Shown here piece after piece: positions 52,246 to 60,310 of a stretch of DNA of 64,000 nucleotides. This stretch comes from Mycobacterium deserti (lineage in GTDB: Bacteria > Actinomycetota > Actinomycetes > Mycobacteriales > Mycobacteriaceae). The notes below the pieces were generated by a model that searched no databases, was not told the origin of the DNA, and saw only the letters and a program-made list of their open reading frames with translations. How positions within the stretch are numbered: the stretch's first letter is position 1; every line of letters begins with the position of its first letter. The stretch lies in NCBI RefSeq assembly GCF_025345615.1, contig NZ_JAODWD010000007.1:62001-126000 (forward strand), read 5' to 3'. The position numbers and the translations under genes were made by a program.

Positions 52246-52261
52246 CAACAGATCCACGTAT

Positions 52262-52291
52262 ACTATTGTAGTGTTCGATTCCGCTATAGCG
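52262..52291. promoter_or_regulatory. Two palindromes in the XRE-cupin/GNAT divergent promoter
   Basis: ACTATTGTAGT (52262-52272) and CGCTATAGCG (52282-52291), both perfect inverted repeats, lie between starts at 52245 and 52304, centred 20 bases apart. They are likely operators of the XRE-cupin protein. The second also contains a TATAG-type -10 candidate. Confidence 0.55.
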
Positions 52292-52303
52292 AAATAACTC
52301 GGC

Positions 52304-52807
52304 GTGGTCACCGTCCGTCCGGCCGCCCCTGATGACCTCGACGCGATCTGTGCCATCTACGCGCACTACGTCCAAGCCGGGGTGGCCACCTTCGAACTCA
52401 CACCGCCCGACCGCAGCGAGTGGTTGCGTCGTTTCAGTGCGATCGTCGACGCGGGGCTGCCGTTTCTGACGGCAGAGATCGACGGGGAAGTCGCCGGCTA
52501 CGCCTACTGCGCGCCGTGGAAGACCCGCCCGGCATACCGGCACACAGTCGAGGACTCGGTGTACGTTGCGCCCGATGCGCTTGGTCGCGGTGTCGGCGGG
52601 CGCTTGCTTGACGCGCTGATCGCCGACTGCACGGACGCCGGAATGCGCGAGATCATCGCCGTGATAGTGGACGCCGATGGGGCGGCTTCCCTTGCACTGC
52701 ACAGTCATCGCGGATTCGTCGAGGCCGGCCGCCTGCGATCCGTCGGATTCAAGCACGGTCGCTGGCTCGACACCGTTCTCCTGCAACGCAGTCTCGACGC
52801 CGAATGA
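52304..52807 (+). CDS. GNAT acetyltransferase (phosphinothricin acetyltransferase-like)
   Basis: A 167-residue acetyltransferase from GTG 52304. It starts VTVRPAAPDDLDAICAIYAHYV and has TFELTPPDRSEWLRR, the acetyl-CoA loop region DALGRGVGGRLLDALIADC, and the C-terminal HRGFVEAGRLRSVGFKHGRWLDTVLLQR. These are the marks of the PAT/Pat-like group that acetylates phosphinothricin or methionine sulfoximine. Its stop overlaps the MFS gene start by four bases, so resistance or export may be coupled; this is inferred. Confidence 0.88.
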   Translation: MVTVRPAAPDDLDAICAIYAHYVQAGVATFELTPPDRSEWLRRFSAIVDAGLPFLTAEIDGEVAGYAYCAPWKTRPAYRHTVEDSVYVAPDALGRGVGGRLLDALIADCTDAGMREIIAVIVDADGAASLALHSHRGFVEAGRLRSVGFKHGRWLDTVLLQRSLDAE

Positions 52808-54063
52808 GCATGGCGCGAGGTCGTCCGTACTACGGCTGGTTCATGGTCGGCGGCCTCGGGGTGACCGAACTGATCTCCTGGGGCGTGCTGGTGTACGCGT
52901 TTTCGGTCCTGGTGGTACCGATGCACACCGAATTGGGCTGGTCCATGGCCGAACTCAATGCCGCATACGCAACCGGTGTGATCGTGTCCGGAGTGCTGGC
53001 GATCCCGATCGGTCGGGTATTGCAGGCGCGCGGTGCGCGCGGCGTGATGACGATCGGCACCGCCACGACGGTGGCGACCTTGGTTCTGTGGTCTTATGTC
53101 GACTCGGTGCCGATGTTCTTCGCCGTTTTCGCTCTGGGCGGCGTTGCGATGGCGACAACGTTGTACGAACCGGTGTTCGCAGTCACCGCAGCCTGGTTCG
53201 ACCGGCACCGTCCGCGCGCGGTGTTGATTCTGACGGTGTTCGGTGGGTTGGCCAGCGCTGTCTTCGTTCCGATGACCGCTGCGCTGGTCGAGAGCCTCGG
53301 CTGGCGTAACGCCCTGCTCGCGCTTGCCGCCATCGCGGGCCTCATCGGATTGCCGGTGCACGCGCTGATGATTCGACGCCGACCGGCCGATCTCGGTCTT
53401 CACCCGGACGGCGCTGAGGACCCGCCGGCGCAGGCCGATCCGCAGATCAACGCCGAGGACAGATCGCCGTGGTATCGCCCCTCGTTCTGGTTGGTCACCG
53501 CCTGCCTGTCGATGAGCACGGGCGCGAAATTCGCGGTGAGCGTCGTGCTTGTCGCCTTCCTCACCGGACGCGGGTACGCGTTGACGACGGCGGCGCTCGC
53601 CGCAGGTGGCATCGGGCTGTTTCAAGTCGGCGGCAGGCTGTTGGTGACCGCGTTACGGCACCGCATCGCGACGCACCGCGCCACGGCCACGATCTTCGCC
53701 GGCCAAGGCGCCGCGCTACTCATGCTGCTGGCTGTCGACGGAACCGGACCGGCAGCCGTCGGCGTGCTGGCCCTGTTCACGGTGTTGTTCGGTCTTGGCT
53801 TCGGGCTGGAGGCATTGTTGCGCGGCACGCTGGTCGTCGACTACTACGGCGCCACCGACTATCCCCGCATCAACGGTGTCCTCGGCGCATTCGTCGTCGC
53901 CGCGCGGGCCGTCGGCCCTCTGCTGGCCGGCATCGCGAGCACGGCGTTCGGGGGCTTCGTCGCGGTGTTCGCCGTCGCCGCCGTCCTTCACGGCGCCGGC
54001 GCGGTGACGCTGGTGCTGGCGCATCGGGCGCGCCGGCGCGAAATCGGGTCCGTCAGAGACTGA
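52804..54063 (+). CDS. Major facilitator superfamily transporter
   Basis: A 419-residue, twelve-span MFS protein. It begins RPYYGWFMVGGLGVTELISWGVLVYAFSVLV, the monocarboxylate/oxalate-formate-like type, and its loop 6-7 region is DPPAQADPQINAEDRSPWYRPSFW. Substrate is not known; the coupled GNAT gene suggests that both deal with the same compound. Its 3' end overlaps the convergent exported-protein gene by 11 bases. Confidence 0.88.
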   Translation: MSMARGRPYYGWFMVGGLGVTELISWGVLVYAFSVLVVPMHTELGWSMAELNAAYATGVIVSGVLAIPIGRVLQARGARGVMTIGTATTVATLVLWSYVDSVPMFFAVFALGGVAMATTLYEPVFAVTAAWFDRHRPRAVLILTVFGGLASAVFVPMTAALVESLGWRNALLALAAIAGLIGLPVHALMIRRRPADLGLHPDGAEDPPAQADPQINAEDRSPWYRPSFWLVTACLSMSTGAKFAVSVVLVAFLTGRGYALTTAALAAGGIGLFQVGGRLLVTALRHRIATHRATATIFAGQGAALLMLLAVDGTGPAAVGVLALFTVLFGLGFGLEALLRGTLVVDYYGATDYPRINGVLGAFVVAARAVGPLLAGIASTAFGGFVAVFAVAAVLHGAGAVTLVLAHRARRREIGSVRD

Positions 54064-54598
54064 CGTCTGTCCACGCCGGATTGTCGTCGCGGTGGTCAGC
54101 GATGTTGCGGCACTCGCCGTACAGGCGCATGGTGGCGAAACCGGGCTTCTCCGGATTGCGACTGATGTCCGAGATGACGCCACCCAATGTGAGCTTGTGG
54201 CCGAAGTGCTCACCCACCACGGCAGAGACCGCCCAGCCGTCGGCGGCCATCGCCGAGGCAACACCGTCGAGGTATTGCGCCGAAGTTGCTTGCGGCACAG
54301 CGAAACTCATGTACAGCGCCGCTTGATAGGGCGGCTCGTCGCCAGTGCTGCATGACATGAAGGTGTAGCCGCCGGTGGCCTCGCGTAGCCCCGCCGTTGC
54401 GACGATCTCTCGGGCGGCGTCGACGACCTGGGCGGCCGCCTGTGCGTCGCTCAGCGCCGCGCCGTGCTGAGCAGGCGCGTCGGGGGGCGGATCGTTCACC
54501 GCGACGAAGGCTGCGCCGAGGGCCAGGGACATCGCGAGGGCGGCCCCAATCAGTGCGCGAGATTGCCGCGTTCGGATCCAGTGGGTGCTGTCATTCAT
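54053..54598 (-). CDS. Membrane-anchored or exported hypothetical protein
   Basis: A 181-residue protein from ATG 54598 (GGAGAGGA upstream). A hydrophobic segment at about residues 16-34 (IGAALAMSLALGAAFVAV) makes it a type-II or signal-anchored protein. The outer part has two Cys (FMSCSTGDEP and YGECRNIADH) that may form a disulfide. This type is found throughout mycobacteria without known function. The divergent hydrolase gene begins 141 bases to the right. Confidence 0.75.
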   Translation of the reverse strand: MNDSTHWIRTRQSRALIGAALAMSLALGAAFVAVNDPPPDAPAQHGAALSDAQAAAQVVDAAREIVATAGLREATGGYTFMSCSTGDEPPYQAALYMSFAVPQATSAQYLDGVASAMAADGWAVSAVVGEHFGHKLTLGGVISDISRNPEKPGFATMRLYGECRNIADHRDDNPAWTDVSL

Positions 54599-54689
54599 GT
54601 CCTCTCCGACGGTACGCCCGAAGCAGTTGTCGGCGAAGGATTCTCGGGCAGCTTTATCGCCATCGTTGACAAGCACGCCACCTGCCCGT

Positions 54690-54716
54690 AACTTACCTAC
54701 CAGGCGTATGTAAGTT
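54690..54716. promoter_or_regulatory. Inverted repeat in the divergent promoter region
   Basis: AACTTAC (54690-54696) and GTAAGTT (54710-54716) form a 7-bp perfect inverted repeat with a 13-base spacer. It lies between the membrane-protein gene (54598) and the hydrolase gene (54739). A TetR-type operator is possible, but no regulator gene adjoins. Confidence 0.45.
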
Positions 54717-54738
54717 TCGGATCGGAAGGACGGCTCAG

Positions 54739-55587
54739 ATGCCGCAGGTCGCACTCGAGCACGCAACGATCGACTATCGCGTCACGGGTCCCGAGGATTC
54801 GCCGCATCCGCCCGTTGTGTTCGTGCACGGGGCGCTGGTTGACCGCCGGCTCTGGGACCCCGTCGCTGACGGGCTGGCGCGGCTGGGATTCCGCTGCTAC
54901 TTGCCGAACTGGCCGTTGGGTTCGCACACCATCCCGGTCAACGACAATGTCTTGCTCTCCCCCGACGCGGTGACGGTGATGATCCGCGACTTCCTCGATG
55001 CCCTCGGCCTGGCCGACGCGACACTGGTGGGCAACGACACCGGCGGCGGGTTGTGTCAACTGCTCGTCGACGCCTATCCCGACCGTGTCGGTCGGCTGGT
55101 GCTCACCAACTGCGATGCGTTCGAGAAATTCCCACCGTTCCCCTTCACGCTGGTCTTCGCGCTTCTGCGCGGCCCTATGACGATCAAACTGCTGTTCGAG
55201 CCGATGAGGCTCAAGGCGCTGCGGCACAGCCCCCTCGGGTTCGGCATGCTCGTCAAACCGGATCCGGTCCTGACCGATTCGTGGCTCGAACCCGCCCGGC
55301 GCGACGCGCGCATCCGGAAGGATCTGGCGACGCTGCTGCGGGCCGTGGCCAAGACCGACCTGACCGACGTGGCGACGCGGTTGCCCCGCTTCACCAAACC
55401 GGTGACGCTCGTGTGGGGCCAGCGCGACCGCGCGTTCACACCCGCGCTGGGCAGGCGGCTGGCGGCGCTGTTCCCCAACTCCACGCTGATCGAGGTGCCC
55501 GACGCGCGGACGTTCGTCTCGCTGGACGCCCCGACGTCGGTCATCGACGCGGTCGCGACGGTCGGAGCGAACAGCCCGCGGCCCTAG
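54739..55587 (+). CDS. Alpha/beta hydrolase with Asp in the nucleophile elbow
   Basis: A 282-residue alpha/beta-hydrolase from ATG 54739. The oxyanion part is VFVHGALVDRRLW and the elbow is LVGNDTGGGLCQLL, where Asp occupies the nucleophile place as in haloalkane dehalogenases and epoxide hydrolases. Asp/Glu acid is likely in VWGQRDRAF. At the catalytic-His position the sequence reads PDARTFVSLDAP, with Thr in place of His. It is a plausible non-hydrolytic or atypical enzyme. Function unknown. Confidence 0.82.
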   Translation: MPQVALEHATIDYRVTGPEDSPHPPVVFVHGALVDRRLWDPVADGLARLGFRCYLPNWPLGSHTIPVNDNVLLSPDAVTVMIRDFLDALGLADATLVGNDTGGGLCQLLVDAYPDRVGRLVLTNCDAFEKFPPFPFTLVFALLRGPMTIKLLFEPMRLKALRHSPLGFGMLVKPDPVLTDSWLEPARRDARIRKDLATLLRAVAKTDLTDVATRLPRFTKPVTLVWGQRDRAFTPALGRRLAALFPNSTLIEVPDARTFVSLDAPTSVIDAVATVGANSPRP

Positions 55588-55632
55588 CCGTCGCGCGACC
55601 GGGGCGTACGGCGCGCGTCAGGCTGACCGACG

Positions 55633-56517
55633 CTAGGACTTGGTGAGCGTGAACTGACAGACGTCGGTGTAGCCCTCACGGAACAGATCGGCGCAGCCGG
55701 TCAGGTACTTCATGTACCGGTCGTAGACCTCCTGCGACTGGATCGCGATGGCCTCGTCCTTGTGCGCCTCGAGTGCAGCGGACCACAGGTCCAGCGTGCG
55801 CGCGTAGTGCGGGCGCAGCGGCTGGACGAGTTTGACGTCGAAGCCGGCCTTCGTAGCGTGCTCCTCGACGGCCCTCACCTGCGGTAGATCTCCGCCCGGG
55901 AAGATCTCGTCCATGATGAATTTGAAGAAGCGGATCTTGGTCATGGTGATCGGCAAACCCCGCTCTTCGAACTCCTCGTTGCTGGGTTTGACGATGGTGT
56001 GCAACATCATCACCCCGTCGCTGGGTAGCGCGTCGTAAGCCATCTTGAAGAAGTCGTCGTAACGGTCCCGGCCGAAGTGCTCGAACGCGCCGATGGACAC
56101 GATGCGGTCAACGGGCTCGTGGAACTGCTCCCACCCTTGCAACAGCACCCGCCTGGTGCGCTGGCTGTCGAGACCGTCGAGAACCTTCTGCACGTGCGCC
56201 TGCTGGTTCTTGCTGAGCGTCAGACCGATCACATTGACGTCGTACCGCTCCAGCGCGCGCCTGATGGTGGTGCCCCATCCGCAGCCGACGTCGAGCAGCG
56301 TCATGCCCGGCTCGAGGCCCAGCTTGCCCAGCGACAGGTCGATCTTGGCGATCTGCGCTTCTTCGAGGGTCATGTCGTCGCGCTCGAAGTAGGCGCAGCT
56401 GTAGGTCTGAGTGGGATCCAGGAACAGCCGGTAGAAATCGTCGGACAGATCGTAGTGGTGCTGCACGTCCTCGAAATGTGGCGTCAGATCCTGGGTGTTG
56501 CTCGTTTTCTCTGGCAA
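55633..56517 (-). CDS. Mycolic acid cyclopropane synthase (PcaA/MmaA family)
   Basis: A 294-residue SAM-dependent methyltransferase. TTG 56517 gives the usual N-terminal length; ATG 56607 would add 30 residues without likeness. The SAM loop is LLDVGCGWGTT; further marks are HFEDVQHHYDLSDDFYRLFLDPTQTYSCAYFERDD and FGRDRYDDFFKMAYDALP, and the C-terminal YDRYMKYLTGCADLFREGYTDVCQFTL. It is close to PcaA/MmaA2. It modifies meromycolate double bonds on mycolic acids, acting in the cytosol. The exact product (cis-cyclopropane, trans or oxygenated) is not evident. Divergent from the MarR-GNAT gene. Confidence 0.9.
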   Translation of the reverse strand: MPEKTSNTQDLTPHFEDVQHHYDLSDDFYRLFLDPTQTYSCAYFERDDMTLEEAQIAKIDLSLGKLGLEPGMTLLDVGCGWGTTIRRALERYDVNVIGLTLSKNQQAHVQKVLDGLDSQRTRRVLLQGWEQFHEPVDRIVSIGAFEHFGRDRYDDFFKMAYDALPSDGVMMLHTIVKPSNEEFEERGLPITMTKIRFFKFIMDEIFPGGDLPQVRAVEEHATKAGFDVKLVQPLRPHYARTLDLWSAALEAHKDEAIAIQSQEVYDRYMKYLTGCADLFREGYTDVCQFTLTKS

Positions 56518-56651
56518 GGTACAGCCTCTGAAGTCATCGATCGTGATGTGGTTTTGAAGCTCCGCACGGTTCGAGAGCCTCCCCCGTCGTGTGCGCAGTT
56601 TACGCACACCACCTGCGAAGTGACTCCATCACCCCGTGAGATTCCAATTTC

Positions 56652-56687
56652 GTTGACAATGGCAACTAATACGTTGACTATGTCAAC
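56652..56687. promoter_or_regulatory. Tandem operators and promoter of the MarR-GNAT gene
   Basis: GTTGACAATGGCAAC (56652-56666) and GTTGACTATGTCAAC (56673-56687) are two copies of GTTGAC-N3-GTCAAC, the second perfect, spaced 21 bases (two helical turns). The first overlaps a TTGACA -35-like hexamer (56653-56658). Seventeen bases on is GACTAT (56676-56681), a -10 candidate, so the transcript would start at or next to ATG 56689. Confidence 0.7.
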
Positions 56688-56688
56688 T

Positions 56689-57615
56689 ATGGTCGCTGTC
56701 GTCGACGACGTTCGTGCGTTCAACCGCTTCTACACCCGGGTCTTGGGGCTGCTTCGCCCCAAACTGGTCGGGTCACCATTCGGGCTCGCCGAGGCACGGG
56801 TCCTGTTCGAGCTGGCGCACGTCGACGACATCGAGGTGGCCGAGTTGCGTCGACAGCTCGATCTCGACGCCGGATACCTCAGCCGCATCCTTTCGGCGTT
56901 CACGGCGGCCGGGCTTGTGATCCGCGAGCAATCGGAGTCCGACGGACGGCGGCAGGTCGTCCGCCTGACGCCCCAGGGCCGGCAGGCCTTCGGCGAGCTG
57001 GACAAGCTGCAGGCCGACGCGATCGACGAGCTGCTGGCCCCGCTGGACGACCGGGCGCGCACTGACCTGGTGACCGCGATGGGCCGGATCCGTCGCGTCT
57101 TGCGCGCTCGCGAGGAACATCCGGGGCGCAACTCGGGACTGGTCCTTCGGCCGCCCGCGCCCGGCGATCTGGGGTGGGTGGTGGAACGGCACGGTGCCCG
57201 CTACGCCGCGGAGTACGGCTGGGACTTGTCGTTCGAGTCGCTGGTCGCGCGCATCGTCGCCGATTTCGCCGAACGATCCGACACCAGACGCGAGGCGGCG
57301 TGGATCGCCGAGTTGGACGGCGAGCGCGTCGGCTCTGTGTTCTGCACGGCCGCCGACGCGCCGGATGCGGCGCAACTGCGCCTGCTGCTCGTCGAGCCCT
57401 CCGCGCGCGGCTCCGGTGTGGGGACCCGGCTGGTCGATGAATGCCTACGGTTCGCAAAACGGTCCGGATATAGGCGAATCACGTTGTGGACCAACGATAT
57501 TCTGCTGGCCGCACGCCGAATCTACGAACAAGCCGGGTTCATCTGCGATCGGCGTGAGCCACACCACAGCTTCGGTCACGACCTCGTCGGCGAGTACTGG
57601 TCGCGCGACCTCTGA
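56689..57615 (+). CDS. MarR HTH-GNAT acetyltransferase fusion protein
   Basis: A 308-residue bifunctional protein. Residues about 1-145 are a MarR-type winged helix (FGLAEARVLFELAHVDDIEVAELRRQLDLDAGYLSRILSAF), and about 150-308 a GNAT domain (LRLLLVEPSARGSGVGTRLVDECLRFA with the acetyl-CoA loop, then YEQAGF). ATG 56689 is chosen because the tandem operators and promoter end at it; ATGs at 56659 and 56680 would lie inside the operators. It likely regulates its own gene and perhaps the divergent cyclopropane synthase. The substrate of the acetyltransferase is unknown. Confidence 0.85.
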   Translation: MVAVVDDVRAFNRFYTRVLGLLRPKLVGSPFGLAEARVLFELAHVDDIEVAELRRQLDLDAGYLSRILSAFTAAGLVIREQSESDGRRQVVRLTPQGRQAFGELDKLQADAIDELLAPLDDRARTDLVTAMGRIRRVLRAREEHPGRNSGLVLRPPAPGDLGWVVERHGARYAAEYGWDLSFESLVARIVADFAERSDTRREAAWIAELDGERVGSVFCTAADAPDAAQLRLLLVEPSARGSGVGTRLVDECLRFAKRSGYRRITLWTNDILLAARRIYEQAGFICDRREPHHSFGHDLVGEYWSRDL

Positions 57616-57627
57616 ACCGAGCCCAGA

Positions 57628-58215
57628 TCAACGAAGCGCGGTGTCCAACAGGCGGATCAGTTCCCCGGGACGCCCTCCGCCGCTCGGTGCAGACGGATAG
57701 CGCTGGAGAACATCGACGACCACCGCGCTGGCAAGCCCGCAGGCGTGCGCGATGTGCTCGGCCCCGGCATCGTCACCGACGTGCAGTTCGAACGCTCGGG
57801 CAGCGTGCGCTGCCGCCCCGAGGATGTGCTTGACCTGCGTGGCCTTCGGCAACGGATGCAGAAACGGCGCACTGGCCGCCGCGAGCGCCGCGCGGGCAGC
57901 CTCGTATGCCGCAAGCCTGTGCGCGGCACGGGCGTCCTGGGCCGCGCGCTGGGCCGCCCACGCGCCGTCGCGAATCGACTTCGTGCGCCCGGCTCCCTCT
58001 GCGAACGCCTGCGCAACCTCCAGGGCCACCCGCGGACGCCGGTCGGTAGGACGGTCGCGCTCGAAGATCGCCAGTGCCGGCCGTGCGCACGCCACCGCAA
58101 AGCCGGTGACCTCGCGAAGGTCGGATGTGCTCAGCTCGATCGAGTGGTCGGCCACGTCCACCACTATCGTGGGTAGCGCGACAGTCGCCGTATCGAGGAG
58201 GGAGGACGCCGTCAT
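57628..58215 (-). CDS. Imm-5-like domain protein
   Basis: A 195-residue protein at most. The recognisable part is TSDLREVTGFAVACARPALAIFERDRPTDRRPRVALEVAQAFAEGAGRT, an Ala-rich helical centre, and KATQVKHILGAAAHAARAFELHVGDD, typical of a putative immunity-protein-like family (Imm-5-like) that in mycobacteria is found without a toxin. ATG 58215 shares its bases with the divergent start at 58214; GTG at 58161 or 58164 is a realistic later start. Function unknown. Confidence 0.75.
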   Translation of the reverse strand: MTASSLLDTATVALPTIVVDVADHSIELSTSDLREVTGFAVACARPALAIFERDRPTDRRPRVALEVAQAFAEGAGRTKSIRDGAWAAQRAAQDARAAHRLAAYEAARAALAAASAPFLHPLPKATQVKHILGAAAHAARAFELHVGDDAGAEHIAHACGLASAVVVDVLQRYPSAPSGGGRPGELIRLLDTALR

Positions 58216-58417
58216 GACGCACCCGGAGGGCCTCGCGGTTGAAGGGGCCGAAGCCGATGTGGTCGAACAACTCACCCCGGTCGAGGACCGTGACGACGAC
58301 GACACCTGGCGTGATGCCGATCGCGTCACCGCCGCCAAGGACTGGCACGCCAACGAAGCCGACCTGATCGAGCAAGCCATCGACGTTCCCGAGGACGAAG
58401 CCGACTTCGACCGTTGA
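58214..58417 (+). CDS. Small acidic hypothetical protein
   Basis: A 67-residue, strongly acidic protein (ends EDEADFDR) from ATG 58214 with a strong ribosome site (GGAGGGAGGA). It has the block DDTWRDADRVTAAKDWHANEADLIEQAIDVPEDE, which is seen in short actinobacterial proteins of unknown function. Its start codon overlaps the start codon of the divergent gene in a CATG tetramer. Confidence 0.7.
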   Translation: MTHPEGLAVEGAEADVVEQLTPVEDRDDDDTWRDADRVTAAKDWHANEADLIEQAIDVPEDEADFDR

Positions 58418-58420
58418 CCG

Positions 58421-58708
58421 TCAGGTGAGGTTCCGCTCGTCGGTCACGTCGTATTCGGCAACCGAAGCGGAGCGCACTTGCGCATTCTGTTCCGAGCTCG
58501 GCCCGCTGCCACGGAACTCCTCGACTGCGGCCTGCGACCGCCACCGTTCGTAGACATTGATTCGACCCGCGTCTTCGATGTCTGCCGACAACGCGAAGTC
58601 GAGGCAGCCCGGTGCGCTGCGGGCTTGCCGCACCACCTCACCGCAGCCCGCCAGGTAGTCGGCTCTGTCGGCCGGATCGACGACGATGTGGCCCGCGACG
58701 ATCACCAC
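58421..58708 (-). CDS. Antibiotic biosynthesis monooxygenase (ABM) domain protein
   Basis: A 95-residue dimeric ferredoxin-like-fold protein: VIVAGHIVVDPADRADYLAGCGEVVRQARSAPGCLDFALSADIEDAGRINVYERWRSQAAVEEF. These marks place it in the ABM/quinol-monooxygenase group, which acts on quinones or haem without added cofactor. It stops 4 bases from the small acidic-protein gene (convergent). Substrate unknown. Confidence 0.83.
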   Translation of the reverse strand: MVIVAGHIVVDPADRADYLAGCGEVVRQARSAPGCLDFALSADIEDAGRINVYERWRSQAAVEEFRGSGPSSEQNAQVRSASVAEYDVTDERNLT

Positions 58709-58812
58709 AGGAATTCCTCTCTCTTGGTCTGCTCGGTCTGCTGACTGTGGAACAGACCTGCTTGCGCGGCCGAATTCATCGACGGCGGCTCCGGCGGTGT
58801 CAGCATGAACGC

Positions 58813-59133
58813 ATGAACCTGCGACAAGTACGTACCGAGGCGAGCCCCGGACCTGACGCCTCCGAGCTGTTCGGGAAGCCCTACGAGACCGCGGACGGCG
58901 CGACCGTCATTCCCGTGGCCAGGACCCGGGGCCGGACGACCGGTTCAGCCAGGCCACTCGGCGTGTTCGTGGTCAAGGACGGACGGGCGACGTGGCGACC
59001 CGCCATCGACTCCGAACGCGTCGCGCTGATGGGGATCCTGGTCGGGTTGATCTCGGTCGCCTTGACCGGCGTGGCCATGGTCCGCCGCCCGCCGTGGCCT
59101 GATCTGCGGGGCGACATCTCGCGGTCGCGGTAG
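58813..59133 (+). CDS. GerW/YtfJ-like small membrane protein
   Basis: A 106-residue protein from ATG 58813. The middle part, FGKPYETADGATVIPVARTRG and PLGVFVVKDGRATWRPAID, resembles the GerW (YtfJ) sporulation-protein domain, short form, found in non-sporulating actinobacteria. A single hydrophobic span (about residues 71-90) and a basic tail follow, so it is membrane-anchored. Function unknown. The region from 59134 to 59325 after it holds no gene that I can see. Confidence 0.72.
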   Translation: MNLRQVRTEASPGPDASELFGKPYETADGATVIPVARTRGRTTGSARPLGVFVVKDGRATWRPAIDSERVALMGILVGLISVALTGVAMVRRPPWPDLRGDISRSR

Positions 59134-59325
59134 CGATGGCTCTCGATCGTCGGTTGGCCAATGTGTGCGGTGTCGACGGCGAGAACGCCTGGCGCCATCA
59201 CGCGATCCGTGGAGCGTCTACACCCGCGTTCCGATACCGGTGCTTCTCGTCGCGGCGATCTGGATTCGCACTGGTTCGAATGGCACTGCTGACGACGACA
59301 TCGGCGCGACAATGTCGTGCTGACG

Positions 59326-60207
59326 TCAGTTCTGTCGGGGAACGACTTCGGCGACGAACCGCTCGACGAACTCCGCGATCGGCGCATCGCCGAACGGGCG
59401 GATGACGAATTTGGTCAGGCCCGCTTCGGCATATCCATCGAGCTGCCGGTGAAGCTGTGGCCAATCGAAAGCGACGATCTCGGACGGGTCGACGTCGGGT
59501 CGGCGGCGCTTGACCGCGGCCAGCAGTCGTTCTGAGGGCGCGCCGTCTGCGACAGCCAGATTAATACCGAAATGGTCCCGCTCGATGCAGCGGCCCGCGA
59601 CCGTCGCGGCCTGTTCGATCTGCACACGTGCCCGCTGCGCCTCCCGGGGAGTGACGAAGCTGCCGAGCCAGCCGTCGCCAAGCCGGCCGATGCGGTCGAA
59701 GGCGGCGGGCGCGGAACCGCCCAGCCAAATATCGAGCGGTTGGTCAGGTCGCGGTGCGACAGCCACCGAGCGCACTGCGAAATAGTCACCCGTGAAATCG
59801 AATTGATCGTCTTCGAGTGCCCGCCGCAACAGCAGCAGCGCTTCGTCGAACACCGCTGCGCGGCTGCCGTCAGCTACCACGAAGACGTCGCGCTCGGCAG
59901 GGATCGCCGAGCGCAGGCCGAACACGGGTAGCACCCGCTTGGGCGCCAGCCCCGCCAGGGAGGCCAGCTGCTTGGCGACCAGCACCGGATGGCGTCCCGG
60001 CAGCACCGCCACAGAGGTGCCGAGCTTCAGGTTCTTGGTCCGGGCGAGCGCGAAGGCCATGCCGACGAAGGGGTCCACGGCCTGGGAGTACACGAGCTCG
60101 GAGAGCCACAACGAATCGACGTCGGACGCCTCGAGGTGGTCGACGATCTCCGCGAGCTTGTCTGGACCGGTCTCTGCGCCCAGCCCGATTCCGAATCGAA
60201 TCTTCAC
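59326..60207 (-). CDS. LLM-class (probably F420-dependent) oxidoreductase
   Basis: A 293-residue luciferase-like monooxygenase-fold protein from GTG 60207. Key blocks are IRFGIGLGAETGPDKLAEIVDHLE, DSLWLSELVYSQ, LKLGTSVAVLPGRHPVLVAKQLASLAGLAPKRVLPVFGL and PLDIWLGGSAPAAFDRIGRLGDGWLGSFVTP. Mycobacterial members mostly use coenzyme F420 to reduce or oxidise small molecules. Substrate unknown. Divergent from the SRPBCC gene, with about 100 bases between starts. Confidence 0.87.
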   Translation of the reverse strand: MKIRFGIGLGAETGPDKLAEIVDHLEASDVDSLWLSELVYSQAVDPFVGMAFALARTKNLKLGTSVAVLPGRHPVLVAKQLASLAGLAPKRVLPVFGLRSAIPAERDVFVVADGSRAAVFDEALLLLRRALEDDQFDFTGDYFAVRSVAVAPRPDQPLDIWLGGSAPAAFDRIGRLGDGWLGSFVTPREAQRARVQIEQAATVAGRCIERDHFGINLAVADGAPSERLLAAVKRRRPDVDPSEIVAFDWPQLHRQLDGYAEAGLTKFVIRPFGDAPIAEFVERFVAEVVPRQN

Positions 60208-60310
60208 GTCACCGCCAGGATAGGCGAAGCGACCCGCCGCCACGCGCAGCGGCGCATAAGGTGGCTGCGCTACCCAGAGCCAGGAAGCTCGAGACCAGGA
60301 GGACACGCGT

